From the NCBI GenBank assembly GCA_017991675.1, contig JAGOQB010000001.1:1-64000 (forward strand): 64,000 nt of DNA, read 5' to 3'. The notes beneath the pieces are model-generated. The model made no database searches, was not told where the DNA came from, and saw only the letters and a list, made by a program, of their open reading frames with translations. Positions 24,329 to 32,195 of this stretch are shown piece by piece (position 1 is the stretch's first letter; each line of letters starts with the position of its first letter). Source of the stretch: Phenylobacterium sp. GTDB lineage: Bacteria; Pseudomonadota; Alphaproteobacteria; Caulobacterales; Caulobacteraceae. The position numbers and the translations under genes were made by a program.

Positions 24329-25633
24329 TTAGACGCTCACCGGGTGCGCTTGGCGGCCGGCCTCGCCGAAGATGCGGAGGTAGCGGGCGATCTCGGCTGG
24401 GTCGCCGGTGGCCTTTTCGGGGTTGTCCGACAGCTTCACGGCGGGGCGCCCGTTGGCCTCGGTGACCTTGCAGACCAGGGAGACGGGGTCGAGGGCCTCG
24501 CCGCCGCCGGGCAGGCAGCCCTTGAAGTCGTTGGTCAGGTTGGTGCCCCAGCCGAAGCTCATCCGCACGCGGCCGGCGAAGTGGCGGTGGGCCGCCTCGA
24601 TGGAGTCGATGTCCATGCCGTCGGAGAACACCAGCAGCTTGTCGCGCGGGTCGCGGCCCTTGGCCTTCCACCAGGCGATGATCTCCTCGCCGCCCGTGAT
24701 CGGCGGGGCGCTGTCCGGGCGAAAGCCGGTCCAGTCGGCGACCCAATCGGGGGCGTCGGCCAGGAAGGCGCGGGTGCCGTAGGCGTCAGGCAGGGCGACC
24801 AGCAGGTTGCCGCCATAGGTGCGGCGCCACTCGTCGAGCACCCGATAGGGCGCGACGCGCAGCGCCTCGTCGGTGTCGGCCAGGGCGGCGGCGACCATCG
24901 GCAGCTCGTGCGCGTTGGTGCCGATCGCCTCGAGATCGCCGTCCATGGCCAGCAGCACGTTGGAGGTGCCGAGCACGGCCTCGCCGAGCCCCTCCTTGAG
25001 GGCCTCGACGCACCAGCGTTGCCAGAGGAAGGAGTGCCGGCGGCGCGTGCCGAAGTCGGAGATCAGCAGGCCGTCCAGCTTGCGCAGGCGCTCGACCTTC
25101 TCCCAGAGCTTGGCTTTGGCGCGGGCGTAGGTGATGTCGAGCGCAAAGCGGCCCTCGCCGCGCAGCACCGCTCGGGTGCGCAGTTCATTGATGATCGCCA
25201 GGGCCGGGATCTCCCACATGGTGGTGTTGGTCCAGGGGCCGTGGAAGCTGAGCTCGTACTGGCCGTCGCGCTTGGTGAGCTCGTAGGGCGGCAGGCGGAA
25301 GTCGGCGAGCCAGGCGATGAAGCCCGGCTTGAACATCTGGGTCTCGCCGTAGAAGGTGTTGCCGGCCAGCCAGATCAGCTCCTTCTTCGAGAGCGACAGG
25401 GTTCGGGCGTGGTCGAGCTGGGCACGCAGCTCGCCCTCGTCGATGATGTCGGCCAAGCGTACATGGCGGCTGCGGTTGATCAGCGAAAAGGTCGCCTGGA
25501 CGTCCGGGTGCAGGCTCCAGATCAGCTGCAGCATCAGCAGCTTGTAGAAGTCGGTGTCCAACAAGCTGCGGATGATCGGGTCGAGCCGCCAGCCGTGATT
25601 GTAGGTCCGCGTCGCGAGGTCGGTGAGCGCCAT
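24329..25633 (-). CDS. pncB: Nicotinate phosphoribosyltransferase
   Basis: PncB makes nicotinate mononucleotide from nicotinate, PRPP and ATP in NAD salvage. The 434-residue protein has the family's N-terminal [12 protein letters not shown], the central FGTRRRHS and GTSNVLLA, the histidine in [10 protein letters not shown] that is phosphorylated in the family, and C-terminal [11 protein letters not shown]. The length fits the bacterial enzyme. The ATG at 25633 diverges from the SRPBCC gene across 47 bases. Confidence 0.96.
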   Translation of the reverse strand: MALTDLATRTYNHGWRLDPIIRSLLDTDFYKLLMLQLIWSLHPDVQATFSLINRSRHVRLADIIDEGELRAQLDHARTLSLSKKELIWLAGNTFYGETQMFKPGFIAWLADFRLPPYELTKRDGQYELSFHGPWTNTTMWEIPALAIINELRTRAVLRGEGRFALDITYARAKAKLWEKVERLRKLDGLLISDFGTRRRHSFLWQRWCVEALKEGLGEAVLGTSNVLLAMDGDLEAIGTNAHELPMVAAALADTDEALRVAPYRVLDEWRRTYGGNLLVALPDAYGTRAFLADAPDWVADWTGFRPDSAPPITGGEEIIAWWKAKGRDPRDKLLVFSDGMDIDSIEAAHRHFAGRVRMSFGWGTNLTNDFKGCLPGGGEALDPVSLVCKVTEANGRPAVKLSDNPEKATGDPAEIARYLRIFGEAGRQAHPVSV

Positions 25634-25680
25634 GGCGCGACAATGGCAGTCCGGGCGCGGTTTGCGAATATAGTCGCGCC

Positions 25681-26118
25681 ATGCATCAGATCCGCGCCGA
25701 GTCGATTGTTCCGGCCAGCCCCGAGCGGGTGTGGACGGTGCTGGCCGACTTCGCCCGCTATGGCGAGTGGAACCCGCTGAACCTGGAGGTCGACGGCGAG
25801 GCCAGGGTCGGGAGCAGAGCGCGGATGGTGTTCCGTAACCTGGCCGGGCAGGGCGTCGTCCGCCAGACCGTGCGCATCGTCGCGGCCGAGCCGGGGCGGG
25901 AACTGGCCTGGTCTGGGCATGTGCCGCTGCTGTTCGCCGGTCGCCACGGCTTCCTGCTGACCCCGCACGCGGACGGCACGCATGTGCTGCACACCGAGTT
26001 GCTGGGCGGGCTGTTGCCGGCCACCTGGAGCAAGGCGAAGATCGCGCGGGACTTCGTCCCGGCCTACGAGGCGGTGAACCTCGCCCTGGCCGAGCGGCTT
26101 GCAGATTTGGCCGACTGA
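25681..26118 (+). CDS. SRPBCC (START-like) domain protein
   Basis: This 145-residue protein has the polyketide cyclase/dehydrase-type START fold: [27 protein letters not shown] at 8-34 is the diagnostic first strand, helix and loop, and the C-terminal long helix ([20 protein letters not shown]) closes the cavity. Such proteins bind small hydrophobic ligands, and the ligand here is unknown. It starts 47 bases from the divergent pncB and is followed 44 bases later by the DUF454 gene, which has its own candidate operator. Confidence 0.85.
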   Translation: MHQIRAESIVPASPERVWTVLADFARYGEWNPLNLEVDGEARVGSRARMVFRNLAGQGVVRQTVRIVAAEPGRELAWSGHVPLLFAGRHGFLLTPHADGTHVLHTELLGGLLPATWSKAKIARDFVPAYEAVNLALAERLADLAD

Positions 26119-26140
26119 CCCCCTATCGCGACGGCTGTTT

Positions 26141-26157
26141 TTGAGAGAAATTCTCAA
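26141..26157 (+). promoter_or_regulatory. Fur-like palindrome overlapping the DUF454 ribosome site
   Basis: TTGAGAGAAATTCTCAA contains the palindrome GAGAA-A-TTCTC within outer arms TTGAGA/TCTCAA. It resembles iron-responsive Fur-family boxes of the form TGAGAATNATTCTCA. It ends five bases before the ATG at 26163, where a bound repressor would block transcription or translation. The assignment to Fur, Irr or another regulator is an inference. Confidence 0.45.
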
Positions 26158-26162
26158 TTGGC

Positions 26163-26537
26163 ATGACGCGCGCGCTTTATCTGGTTCTGGGGTTGGGGTT
26201 CACGGGTCTGGGCATCGCCGGGGCGTTTCTGCCGCTGTTGCCGACCACAGTGTTCTTGATCCTGGCGGCGGGCTGCTTCGCCAAGTCCTCGCCGCGGCTG
26301 GAGGCCTGGATTTTGAACCACAAGCAGTTCGGGCCGCTGGTGCGTGACTGGCGGGCGCACGGGGCGATCCCGCGCAAGGCCAAGGTTCTGGCCTGCACCG
26401 GCATGGCGGGTGGATTCGCCATCTTCATGCTGTCGGCGCATCCCGCACTTTGGCTCGCGCTGGCGGTGGCTGGGGCGCTGGGACTGTGCGCGGCCTTCGT
26501 GGTCAGCCGGCCGAGCGGATCGCGGCCGGGCGGGTAG
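26163..26537 (+). CDS. DUF454 (YbaN) family membrane protein
   Basis: This 124-residue inner-membrane protein has the DUF454 pattern: a first helix LVLGLGFTGLGIAGAFLPLLPTTVFL-type (LPLLPTT near residue 24), the conserved CFAKSSPRLEAWILNH and FGPLVRDWRAHGAIPRKAK, then two C-terminal helices. The function is not established. In other proteobacteria such genes often lie near iron-regulated loci, which fits the palindrome just before it. It is followed after 48 bases by a small DUF3606 gene. Confidence 0.9.
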   Translation: MTRALYLVLGLGFTGLGIAGAFLPLLPTTVFLILAAGCFAKSSPRLEAWILNHKQFGPLVRDWRAHGAIPRKAKVLACTGMAGGFAIFMLSAHPALWLALAVAGALGLCAAFVVSRPSGSRPGG

Positions 26538-26585
26538 GCGCCGCGCCGCGGACTTGATAGGCCAGGACCGATCACGGAGGCGATC

Positions 26586-26768
26586 ATGGCTGAACCCAAG
26601 GGCAAGCGGGACTTCCGCGACAACGTGCGGCTGGATATCCGCGAACGTCATGAGGTGGCGTTCTGGGCCAAGCGCTGGGGCGTCAAACCCGAGCAGGTCA
26701 TCGCCGCGCACCGCAAGGTCGGCCACAACGTCAAGGACATCGCCGCCGAACTCGGCAAGCGGAAGTAG
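26586..26768 (+). CDS. DUF3606 small protein
   Basis: This 60-residue basic protein has the DUF3606 core: VRLDIRERHEVAFWAKRWGVKPEQVIAAHRKVGHNVKDIAAELG. A GGAGG-like sequence (CACGGAGGCG) precedes the ATG. The pattern of a helix with a conserved Trp and a Glu-Leu-Gly end is typical of this stress-associated family of unknown role. The TauE-like gene begins within 10 bases of its stop. Confidence 0.85.
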   Translation: MAEPKGKRDFRDNVRLDIRERHEVAFWAKRWGVKPEQVIAAHRKVGHNVKDIAAELGKRK

Positions 26769-26777
26769 CCCCCGCTG

Positions 26778-27542
26778 CTGACCGATCCCTTCTTCTACGC
26801 CGTGGCGATCCCGGCGGTGATCCTGCTGGGCCTGGCCAAGGGCGGGTTCTCCGGCATCGGGGTCATCGCCGTGCCGATGATGGCGCTGGCGATCTCGCCG
26901 GTGCTGGCCGCGTCGATCACTCTGCCGATCCTGATCGTGCAGGACGTGGTCAGCGTCTGGTCGTTCCGCAGAACCTGGGACAAGGGCGTGCTGGCGGTGA
27001 TGCTGCCGAGCGCGGCGGGCGGCATCGCGCTCGGCTACTCGCTGGCGGCGTTCGTGAAGCCCGGAGCGGTGGAACTGGCCGTGGGCGGTGTCTCGATCGT
27101 CTTTGCGCTGATGCGGCTGTGGGCCGAGCGCGCATCGGCGCCGGCCAAACTTGCGAAGCCCGAGAAGCTGCCCTGGCGCGGGGTGCTGGCCGGCGTCGTC
27201 GCGGGTTTCACCAGCCAGATCGCCCACGCCGGCGGGCCGCCGTTCCAGATCTATGTCATGCCCAAGAACCTGCCGCGCGACGTGTTCATCGGCACCAGCG
27301 CGATCTTCTTCGCGGTCGTGAACTGGATGAAGGTCCCCGCCTATTGGGCGCTGGGCCAATTCACGCATGAGGCGCTGATGACGGCCCTGGTGCTGCTGCC
27401 GCTGGCCATTGCCTCGACCGCCGCCGGCGTCTGGCTGGTGCGGCGGGTTCCGGCCGGGAATTTCTACCGGATCATCTACGTCCTGTTGATCGCGGTCGGG
27501 GGCAAGCTGGCCTGGGACGGCGCAGCCTCTCTCCTTGGCTAG
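26778..27542 (+). CDS. TauE/SafE (DUF81) family anion exporter, probable non-ATG start
   Basis: This eight-helix membrane protein has the TauE/SafE pattern: LLGLAKGGFSGIG near the start (first inverted-repeat motif) and QIAHAGGPPFQIYVMPKNL in the second half. Members export sulfite, sulfoacetate or related anions. The first in-frame standard start is GTG at 26802 (246 residues), but the family N-terminus (LTDPFFYAVAIPAV) continues upstream in frame to CTG codons at 26775 and 26778, nine bases past the DUF3606 stop. I therefore set the start at the CTG 26778 (254 codons) with doubt. Confidence 0.8.
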   Translation: MTDPFFYAVAIPAVILLGLAKGGFSGIGVIAVPMMALAISPVLAASITLPILIVQDVVSVWSFRRTWDKGVLAVMLPSAAGGIALGYSLAAFVKPGAVELAVGGVSIVFALMRLWAERASAPAKLAKPEKLPWRGVLAGVVAGFTSQIAHAGGPPFQIYVMPKNLPRDVFIGTSAIFFAVVNWMKVPAYWALGQFTHEALMTALVLLPLAIASTAAGVWLVRRVPAGNFYRIIYVLLIAVGGKLAWDGAASLLG

Positions 27543-27602
27543 CGCCTCACGAGCGCCCATATCGGCTGCTTAAGCTGCAGTGCGCTTGGAGGCGCCTTTA
27601 GC

Positions 27603-28073
27603 ATGCGTACGCGTACCCTTTTGACGGCTTGCGCCGCACTCGCCCTGACCGCCGGCGTCGCCCAGGCCCAGGAGGCGATGAGCACCGCCGGCGCCACGGG
27701 AATCGCCCCCTCGGAAATCAACCTGGCCGCGGCCGAGCCGGCGGCTCCCGCCGTCGCCGCGCCGCCGGCCGAGACGCTCGACACCGCCGAGCAGATCAAA
27801 CGCTGGCTGGCGGACTCGCCGGCTGCGGCGACGCCGGAAGAGGCGTACGGCGAGGGCGTGCGGCTCCCGCGAGATCGCCAGATCCACGGCGAGGTCGGCG
27901 TCGCGGTCGGCACCGGCGGCTATCGCAGCGGCTATATCACCAGCGTCATGCCGATCGGCGAGACCGGAACCCTGTCGCTGACCATCGGCCAGGAGAAGAA
28001 CGGCTATCGCTCCTTCTGGGGCGCTGGGCGGCCCTACGGCGCGTTCGATTATGGCTACGGCCTGGGACGCTGA
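27603..28073 (+). CDS. Secreted hypothetical protein with Gly/Tyr-rich C-terminus
   Basis: This 156-residue protein has a signal peptide (residues 1-22, VAQAQ), then an Ala/Pro-rich linker (about 40-58), a segment TAEQIKRWLADSP, and a glycine-aromatic C-terminal half (VAVGTGGYRSGYITSVMPIGETGTLSLTIGQEKNGYRSFWG) with alternating beta-like residues. It should be periplasmic or surface-exposed. I recognise no named family. It stands alone with 60 bases upstream and a candidate operator directly after its stop. Confidence 0.7.
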   Translation: MRTRTLLTACAALALTAGVAQAQEAMSTAGATGIAPSEINLAAAEPAAPAVAAPPAETLDTAEQIKRWLADSPAAATPEEAYGEGVRLPRDRQIHGEVGVAVGTGGYRSGYITSVMPIGETGTLSLTIGQEKNGYRSFWGAGRPYGAFDYGYGLGR

Positions 28074-28079
28074 CGCGAT

Positions 28080-28095
28080 TCAAACGGTTGTTTGA
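28080..28095 (+). promoter_or_regulatory. TetR-type (PsrA-like) palindrome upstream of the hot-dog/SDR pair
   Basis: TCAAACGGTTGTTTGA is a perfect inverted repeat (TCAAAC-GGTT-GTTTGA) that fits the PsrA-type operator G/CAAAC-N2-4-GTTTG/C used by TetR regulators of fatty acid degradation. It lies seven bases after the preceding stop and 69 bases before the ATG at 28165, a promoter-proximal position. No TetR gene is in the window. Confidence 0.5.
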
Positions 28096-28164
28096 GGCGA
28101 GGGCGCGTGGCTCTATAGGAGGCTGAGCGCCGCAGGGCGCCGCCGCCACAAGGAGGACGCCCCC

Positions 28165-29085
28165 ATGAGCTTCGATACGCCCCTCAGCCTTGCCGGTCCG
28201 CTGCGCAAGCCGCTGCAGATGCTGGCCGACCAGGAGTATGGCGGGCACTCGTCGATCCACGACGACGCCATGGCGGAGAAGCTCGGCTTCCGGGCCGGGC
28301 CGATCGAGGGGCCGACGCACTTCAGCCAGTTCCAGCCGCTGCTGGCCAAGATCTGGGGCCAGCGCTGGTACGAGAGCGGCTGCATCTCCTCCCACTTCCT
28401 GAACATGGTCGTCGAGGGCGAGGAGGTCCGCGCCTTCGCCGAGATCCCCGCGGCGGGCGCGACCCGGACCCGCGTCTGGGCCGAGAAGGCGGACGGGACC
28501 CCGGTGCTGGAGGCCAGCGCCAGCGTCGGTCCGCAGACCGAGCCCAGCCTGCTGGAAGCGCGGATGGCGGCGCTGCGGCCGCCCGGCAAGCTGCTGATCC
28601 TGGAGGACCTCAAGGTCGGCATGACCGGGGCCAAGGACGAGCGGGTGAAGATGGACGCCGACCAGAACATGGGCGCGCTCTATCCGTTCAGCCTGAACCA
28701 GAAGCTGGCCAAGATCACCGAGACTTCGCCCTGGTATTCCGACGGCGCGGCCTCGCCCTGGGGCCGGGCGATCATCCCGTTCGAGATGCTGAGCGTGCTG
28801 TTCGAGTATTCGAGCCGCGAGGCGGCGTTCCCGGTCAAGGGGCCGGCGGTCGGGCTGTTCGCCGACCAGGAGATCAAGCTGATCGACGGGCCGCTGTTCG
28901 TCGGTGAGGAATACGTCCTGCGGCGCGAGATCGTGGCGCTGGCCGAAAGCAAGCGCACCGAATCCTACTGGGTGCGCACGCGGGTGTTCGACGCCAAGGG
29001 CGAGAAGCAGGTCGCGCAGATGCTGCTGAACCACGCCAGCCTCAAGCATTCGTACGCCGGCTACGCCGACGCCGCCCAAGCCTGA
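28165..29085 (+). CDS. MaoC/hot-dog fold acyl dehydratase-like protein
   Basis: This 306-residue protein fits a double hot-dog of the MaoC-like/FAS1-dehydratase type, with HSSIHDDAMAEKLGFRAGPIEGPTHFSQF near residue 28 (the position of the hydratase motif) and a second fold ending in VRTRVFDAKGEKQVAQM. It is expected to act on acyl-CoA or a similar thioester. An AAGGAGG ribosome site precedes the ATG. It is followed after 18 bases by an SDR gene, so the two likely form a fatty-acyl or related operon. The substrate is unknown. Confidence 0.7.
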   Translation: MSFDTPLSLAGPLRKPLQMLADQEYGGHSSIHDDAMAEKLGFRAGPIEGPTHFSQFQPLLAKIWGQRWYESGCISSHFLNMVVEGEEVRAFAEIPAAGATRTRVWAEKADGTPVLEASASVGPQTEPSLLEARMAALRPPGKLLILEDLKVGMTGAKDERVKMDADQNMGALYPFSLNQKLAKITETSPWYSDGAASPWGRAIIPFEMLSVLFEYSSREAAFPVKGPAVGLFADQEIKLIDGPLFVGEEYVLRREIVALAESKRTESYWVRTRVFDAKGEKQVAQMLLNHASLKHSYAGYADAAQA

Positions 29086-29103
29086 CCAAAAGGACGCTCA
29101 TCG

Positions 29104-29892
29104 ATGGAACTCAAGGACAAGGTCGTCGTCGTCACCGGCGGCGCTGAAGGGATCGGTGCGGGGCTGGCGCGGCGGTTTGCGCGAGAGGGCGCCAAGGCGG
29201 TGATCGTCGCCGACCGCAACGGCGAGGGCGCGGCGGCGGTGGCCAAGGAGATCGGCGGCGAGGCGGTGACGCTGGACGTCAGCGACGGCGCGGCGGTGGC
29301 GGCGATGGTCGCCGACATCGAGGCGCGGCATGGCGGCATCGATCTCTTCTGCTCCAACGCCGGGGTCGGCGACGGCGATCCGGACAAGCAGAGCGCGGCC
29401 TCCTCGCCCGACGCGGTGTGGAACCGGGCCTGGAACGTCAACGTCATGGCGCACGTCCATGCGGCGCGGGCGGTGATCCCGGGCATGCAGGCGCGGGGCG
29501 GCGGCTACCTGCTCAACACGATCTCGGCGGCAGGGCTGCTGTCGCAGATCGGCGGGGCGGTCTACTCGACCACCAAGCACGCGGCGGTCGGTTTTGCGGA
29601 ATCGCTGGCGATCACCCACGGCGACCAGGGCATCAAGGTCTCGATCCTGTGCCCGCAGGGCGTCGACACCGCGATGCTGCGCCAGGGGGATTCGGCCTCG
29701 CAGCCGCAGAACCTCGACGGGGTGCTGACCCCGGACGACGTCGCCGAGAGCGTGGTGCAGGGGCTGGCGGCCGAGAGCTTCCTGATCCTGCCGCATCCGG
29801 TCGTGCTGACCTACATGCAGCGCAAGAGCGCCGACTACGACCGCTGGATCGGCGGCATGCGGCGGCTGCGGGCCAAGATGTTCGGCGGCTAG
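29104..29892 (+). CDS. SDR family NAD(P)-dependent oxidoreductase
   Basis: This 262-residue classical short-chain dehydrogenase has TGGAEGIGAGLARR as the cofactor loop (residues 11-24), SNAGVG near 93, the serine in ISAAG and the intact YSTTK (about 155-159). The later CPQGVDTAML is the usual PG-type segment. It follows the hot-dog gene closely, so the pair may catalyse sequential steps on the same acyl substrate. Its stop overlaps the convergent rsmA stop by four bases. Confidence 0.92.
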   Translation: MELKDKVVVVTGGAEGIGAGLARRFAREGAKAVIVADRNGEGAAAVAKEIGGEAVTLDVSDGAAVAAMVADIEARHGGIDLFCSNAGVGDGDPDKQSAASSPDAVWNRAWNVNVMAHVHAARAVIPGMQARGGGYLLNTISAAGLLSQIGGAVYSTTKHAAVGFAESLAITHGDQGIKVSILCPQGVDTAMLRQGDSASQPQNLDGVLTPDDVAESVVQGLAAESFLILPHPVVLTYMQRKSADYDRWIGGMRRLRAKMFGG

Positions 29893-30713
29893 GCTGCGAT
29901 CAGCGCGTCGGCCAGCGCCAGGAAGCCCGGAATGTCGATGGTTTCGGCGCGGGCTTCCGGCGCGATGCCCGCCGCCTCGCAGAGGTCCGCCCCGCCCAGC
30001 ACCTTGAGGCTGGAGCGCAGCATCTTGCGGCGCTGGCCGAAGGCCGCGGCGGTGACCCGCTGAAGCGCGTCGAGGCGCTCGCTCGCGGGGCGGTCGGCGC
30101 GCGGCGTCAGACGGGCGACCGCCGAGGCGACCTTGGGCGGCGGGGTGAAGGCGCGGGCCGGCACGTCCATGACCACTGCGGTATGGCTGGTCGCCTGGGC
30201 GATGACCGAGAGCCGGCCATAGGCCTCCGAGCCGGGCTCGGCGGCGACCCGGTCGGCGACTTCCTTTTGGAACATCAAGGTCATGGAGGCGGGCGTGAAG
30301 GCGCCGGTCAGCCACTTGATCAGCAGCGGCGTGCCGACGTTGTAGGGCAGGTTGGAGACCATGTGGGCGGGCGCGCCGGCGGCCACGGCGGCTTCGTCGG
30401 TCTTCAGGGCGTCCTCCAGCCGCACGGTGAGCGCGCCTCCAGAGGCGACGGAAAGTTCTTCGAGCAGCGGCGCGAAGCGGGGGTCGGCCTCGACGGCGGT
30501 GACCCTGGCGCCCGTCTCCAGCAGGGCGCGGGTCAGGCCGCCGGGGCCCGGACCGACCTCGATGACATGGTCCCCGACCCCGACCTCGGCCAGGCGGGCG
30601 ATCTTCCGCGTGATGTTGAGGTCGAGCAGGAAGTGCTGCCCGAAGCTCTTCTTGGCCAGAAGGTCATGCTCGGCGAGGGTTTCACGCAGGGGCGGGAGCT
30701 GGTCGAGGGTCAT
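29889..30713 (-). CDS. rsmA: 16S rRNA adenine N6-dimethyltransferase
   Basis: RsmA/KsgA dimethylates A1518 and A1519 of 16S rRNA late in small-subunit assembly. The 274-residue enzyme shows KKSFGQHFLLD at 21-31, the SAM motif VIEVGPGPGGLTRAL at 50-64, VEADPRF at 74-80 and the catalytic NLPYN at 121-125. The ATG at 30713 is chosen over a long upstream frame made of low-complexity sequence. In many relatives it follows pdxA directly; here the two are separated by about 6.5 kb. Confidence 0.96.
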   Translation of the reverse strand: MTLDQLPPLRETLAEHDLLAKKSFGQHFLLDLNITRKIARLAEVGVGDHVIEVGPGPGGLTRALLETGARVTAVEADPRFAPLLEELSVASGGALTVRLEDALKTDEAAVAAGAPAHMVSNLPYNVGTPLLIKWLTGAFTPASMTLMFQKEVADRVAAEPGSEAYGRLSVIAQATSHTAVVMDVPARAFTPPPKVASAVARLTPRADRPASERLDALQRVTAAAFGQRRKMLRSSLKVLGGADLCEAAGIAPEARAETIDIPGFLALADALIAA

Positions 30714-30838
30714 CGCAGCCGCAATAGCAGGCGCGGGGCGCGAAGGGCAGAGGGGCGGCCTCGTTCGAACGGGGGAAGCGGCGCCCGCCGCGGAATCGCT
30801 AGCGTGCGTGCAAGCAGTTGGAGCGGGGACACGCGGCG

Positions 30839-31282
30839 ATGGGACTGGCGTTCGTGGGGGGCGAGACGGGGGCGAGGGAGATCTCGCCGAACGGGCGCGG
30901 GCCTTGGCCCGTGGCCGCGGGTGCGTGCGTCTGCCAGGCATGCGGCTACGAGACGGGGCTGTGGGTCGCCGACCGGACCGGCCACGTGCGGGTGGCGATC
31001 AGCCAGATCCAGCGGATCGAGGCGGCCAAGGATTATGCGATCATCCACGCCGCCGGGCGGCGGCACATCCTGCGCATCACCATGAGCGAGCTCGAGGCGC
31101 GGCTGGATCCGGCCCAGCTGATGCGGGTGCGGCGCTCGGCCTTCGTGCGGCTGGACGCCGTGCGGCGGGTGACCCGGGCCGGGCGCGGCCCGATGCAGCT
31201 GCATCTGGAGGACGGCGTGCTGGTCGATGTCGGGCCGACCTACGTCAAGGCGGTGACGCGGGCGCTGCGGCTGGCCGGTTAG
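30839..31282 (+). CDS. LytTR DNA-binding domain protein without a receiver domain
   Basis: This 147-residue protein is almost only a LytTR DNA-binding domain (about 45-147): VRVAISQIQRIEAAKDYAIIHAAG, then LDPAQLMRVRRSAFVRLDAVRRV. The short N-terminal part holds three cysteines (C30, C32, C35 in CVCQAC) that could bind metal or sense redox. No receiver or membrane segment is present, so its input is not a standard two-component signal. The ATG at 30839 follows GAGCGGGGAC. It diverges from rsmA and converges with the orphan gene. Confidence 0.88.
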   Translation: MGLAFVGGETGAREISPNGRGPWPVAAGACVCQACGYETGLWVADRTGHVRVAISQIQRIEAAKDYAIIHAAGRRHILRITMSELEARLDPAQLMRVRRSAFVRLDAVRRVTRAGRGPMQLHLEDGVLVDVGPTYVKAVTRALRLAG

Positions 31283-32088
31283 GGGCGTTTCGGCGTCAAG
31301 GCGTGAAGCCGCTGATAGAGGGCGTTCGCCGCTTCGTCCTTCGGGGCGATGGCCCAGGCCTGGGCGGCGCAGGCGAAGGCGCGTTCCAGGTGCTCGGCGT
31401 TGCGGCGCTGGGCTTCGAAGAGATCTGCGTGCGCGGCGCCTTCCATGAGCGCGACGATCGCCCGCCGGCGCTCGTCCAAGGGTTGGCGGGCGAAGCGTAG
31501 GTCGGCCAGGGTGGCCAGCGAACTGCGCGGGTCCTTGGCCTCGCGCTGGAACCGGGCGAGGTGGACGGCGATGTCGCCCTGCGGCCAGGCGCCGGCCGCG
31601 ACGGCGGCGTCACGCCAGCCGCCGGCGATGGCGACCCCGGCGCTCCAGGCGCTGCAGCGTTTCAGCGCCTTGGCGCGGACATGGCGGACGTCCCGGTCCG
31701 GCGTTTCGCCGGTGCGGTGCGCGCGGACCGCTTCTAGAATCACGAAGAGATCCTCGCGCGAGGCCGGGCGCTGCGGGACCAGGTCGCGGATCTCGTCGAA
31801 GGCGGCGTTCTCCTCGCGCTGGCTGGGCGGCGTCGCGGCCTCGACCGCCGTCCGCAGCAGCGCGCTGGGAACTATGACGCCGTCGGCGAGCCTGGCGAAC
31901 GGGATCGCGCGCGGCCCGCTGGCCGACGCATAGGTGATCCGGCGGCGCGGCAGATCGACCACCATGATCGCGAGCAGGTCCTCGCAGTCGCCGTCGTCAA
32001 AGCCGCAGCCGACCAGCAGATCGACCGCGGCCTCTGGGCTGTCGAGCCAGCGGACGATGTCGGCGCCGGCGATGTCCGCATCCGCCAT
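31279..32088 (-). CDS. Conserved-looking hypothetical protein
   Basis: This 269-residue, mostly helical protein is not one I recognise. An N-terminal part (residues 1-90) contains DCEDLLAIMVVDLPRRRITYASASGPRAIPF, which could be a small alpha/beta domain. The rest is Ala/Arg-rich helices, with HVRAKALKRC in the middle and a TPR-like C-terminus (LERAFACAAQAWAIAPKDEAANALYQRL). The ATG at 32088 is favoured by an AGGAG six bases upstream; ATGs at 32106 and 32121 are alternatives. It diverges from the FliK-like gene and converges with the LytTR gene. Confidence 0.65.
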   Translation of the reverse strand: MADADIAGADIVRWLDSPEAAVDLLVGCGFDDGDCEDLLAIMVVDLPRRRITYASASGPRAIPFARLADGVIVPSALLRTAVEAATPPSQREENAAFDEIRDLVPQRPASREDLFVILEAVRAHRTGETPDRDVRHVRAKALKRCSAWSAGVAIAGGWRDAAVAAGAWPQGDIAVHLARFQREAKDPRSSLATLADLRFARQPLDERRRAIVALMEGAAHADLFEAQRRNAEHLERAFACAAQAWAIAPKDEAANALYQRLHALTPKRP

Positions 32089-32195
32089 GAGGATCTCCTG
32101 GTTCATCGATCGACTGGCCATAGGTCGGGCGATCTTAAGCCGAGCTTCACTCCCGGTCGGTAATATGTCGGCAACTATTGGCAGGTGAATGACCC

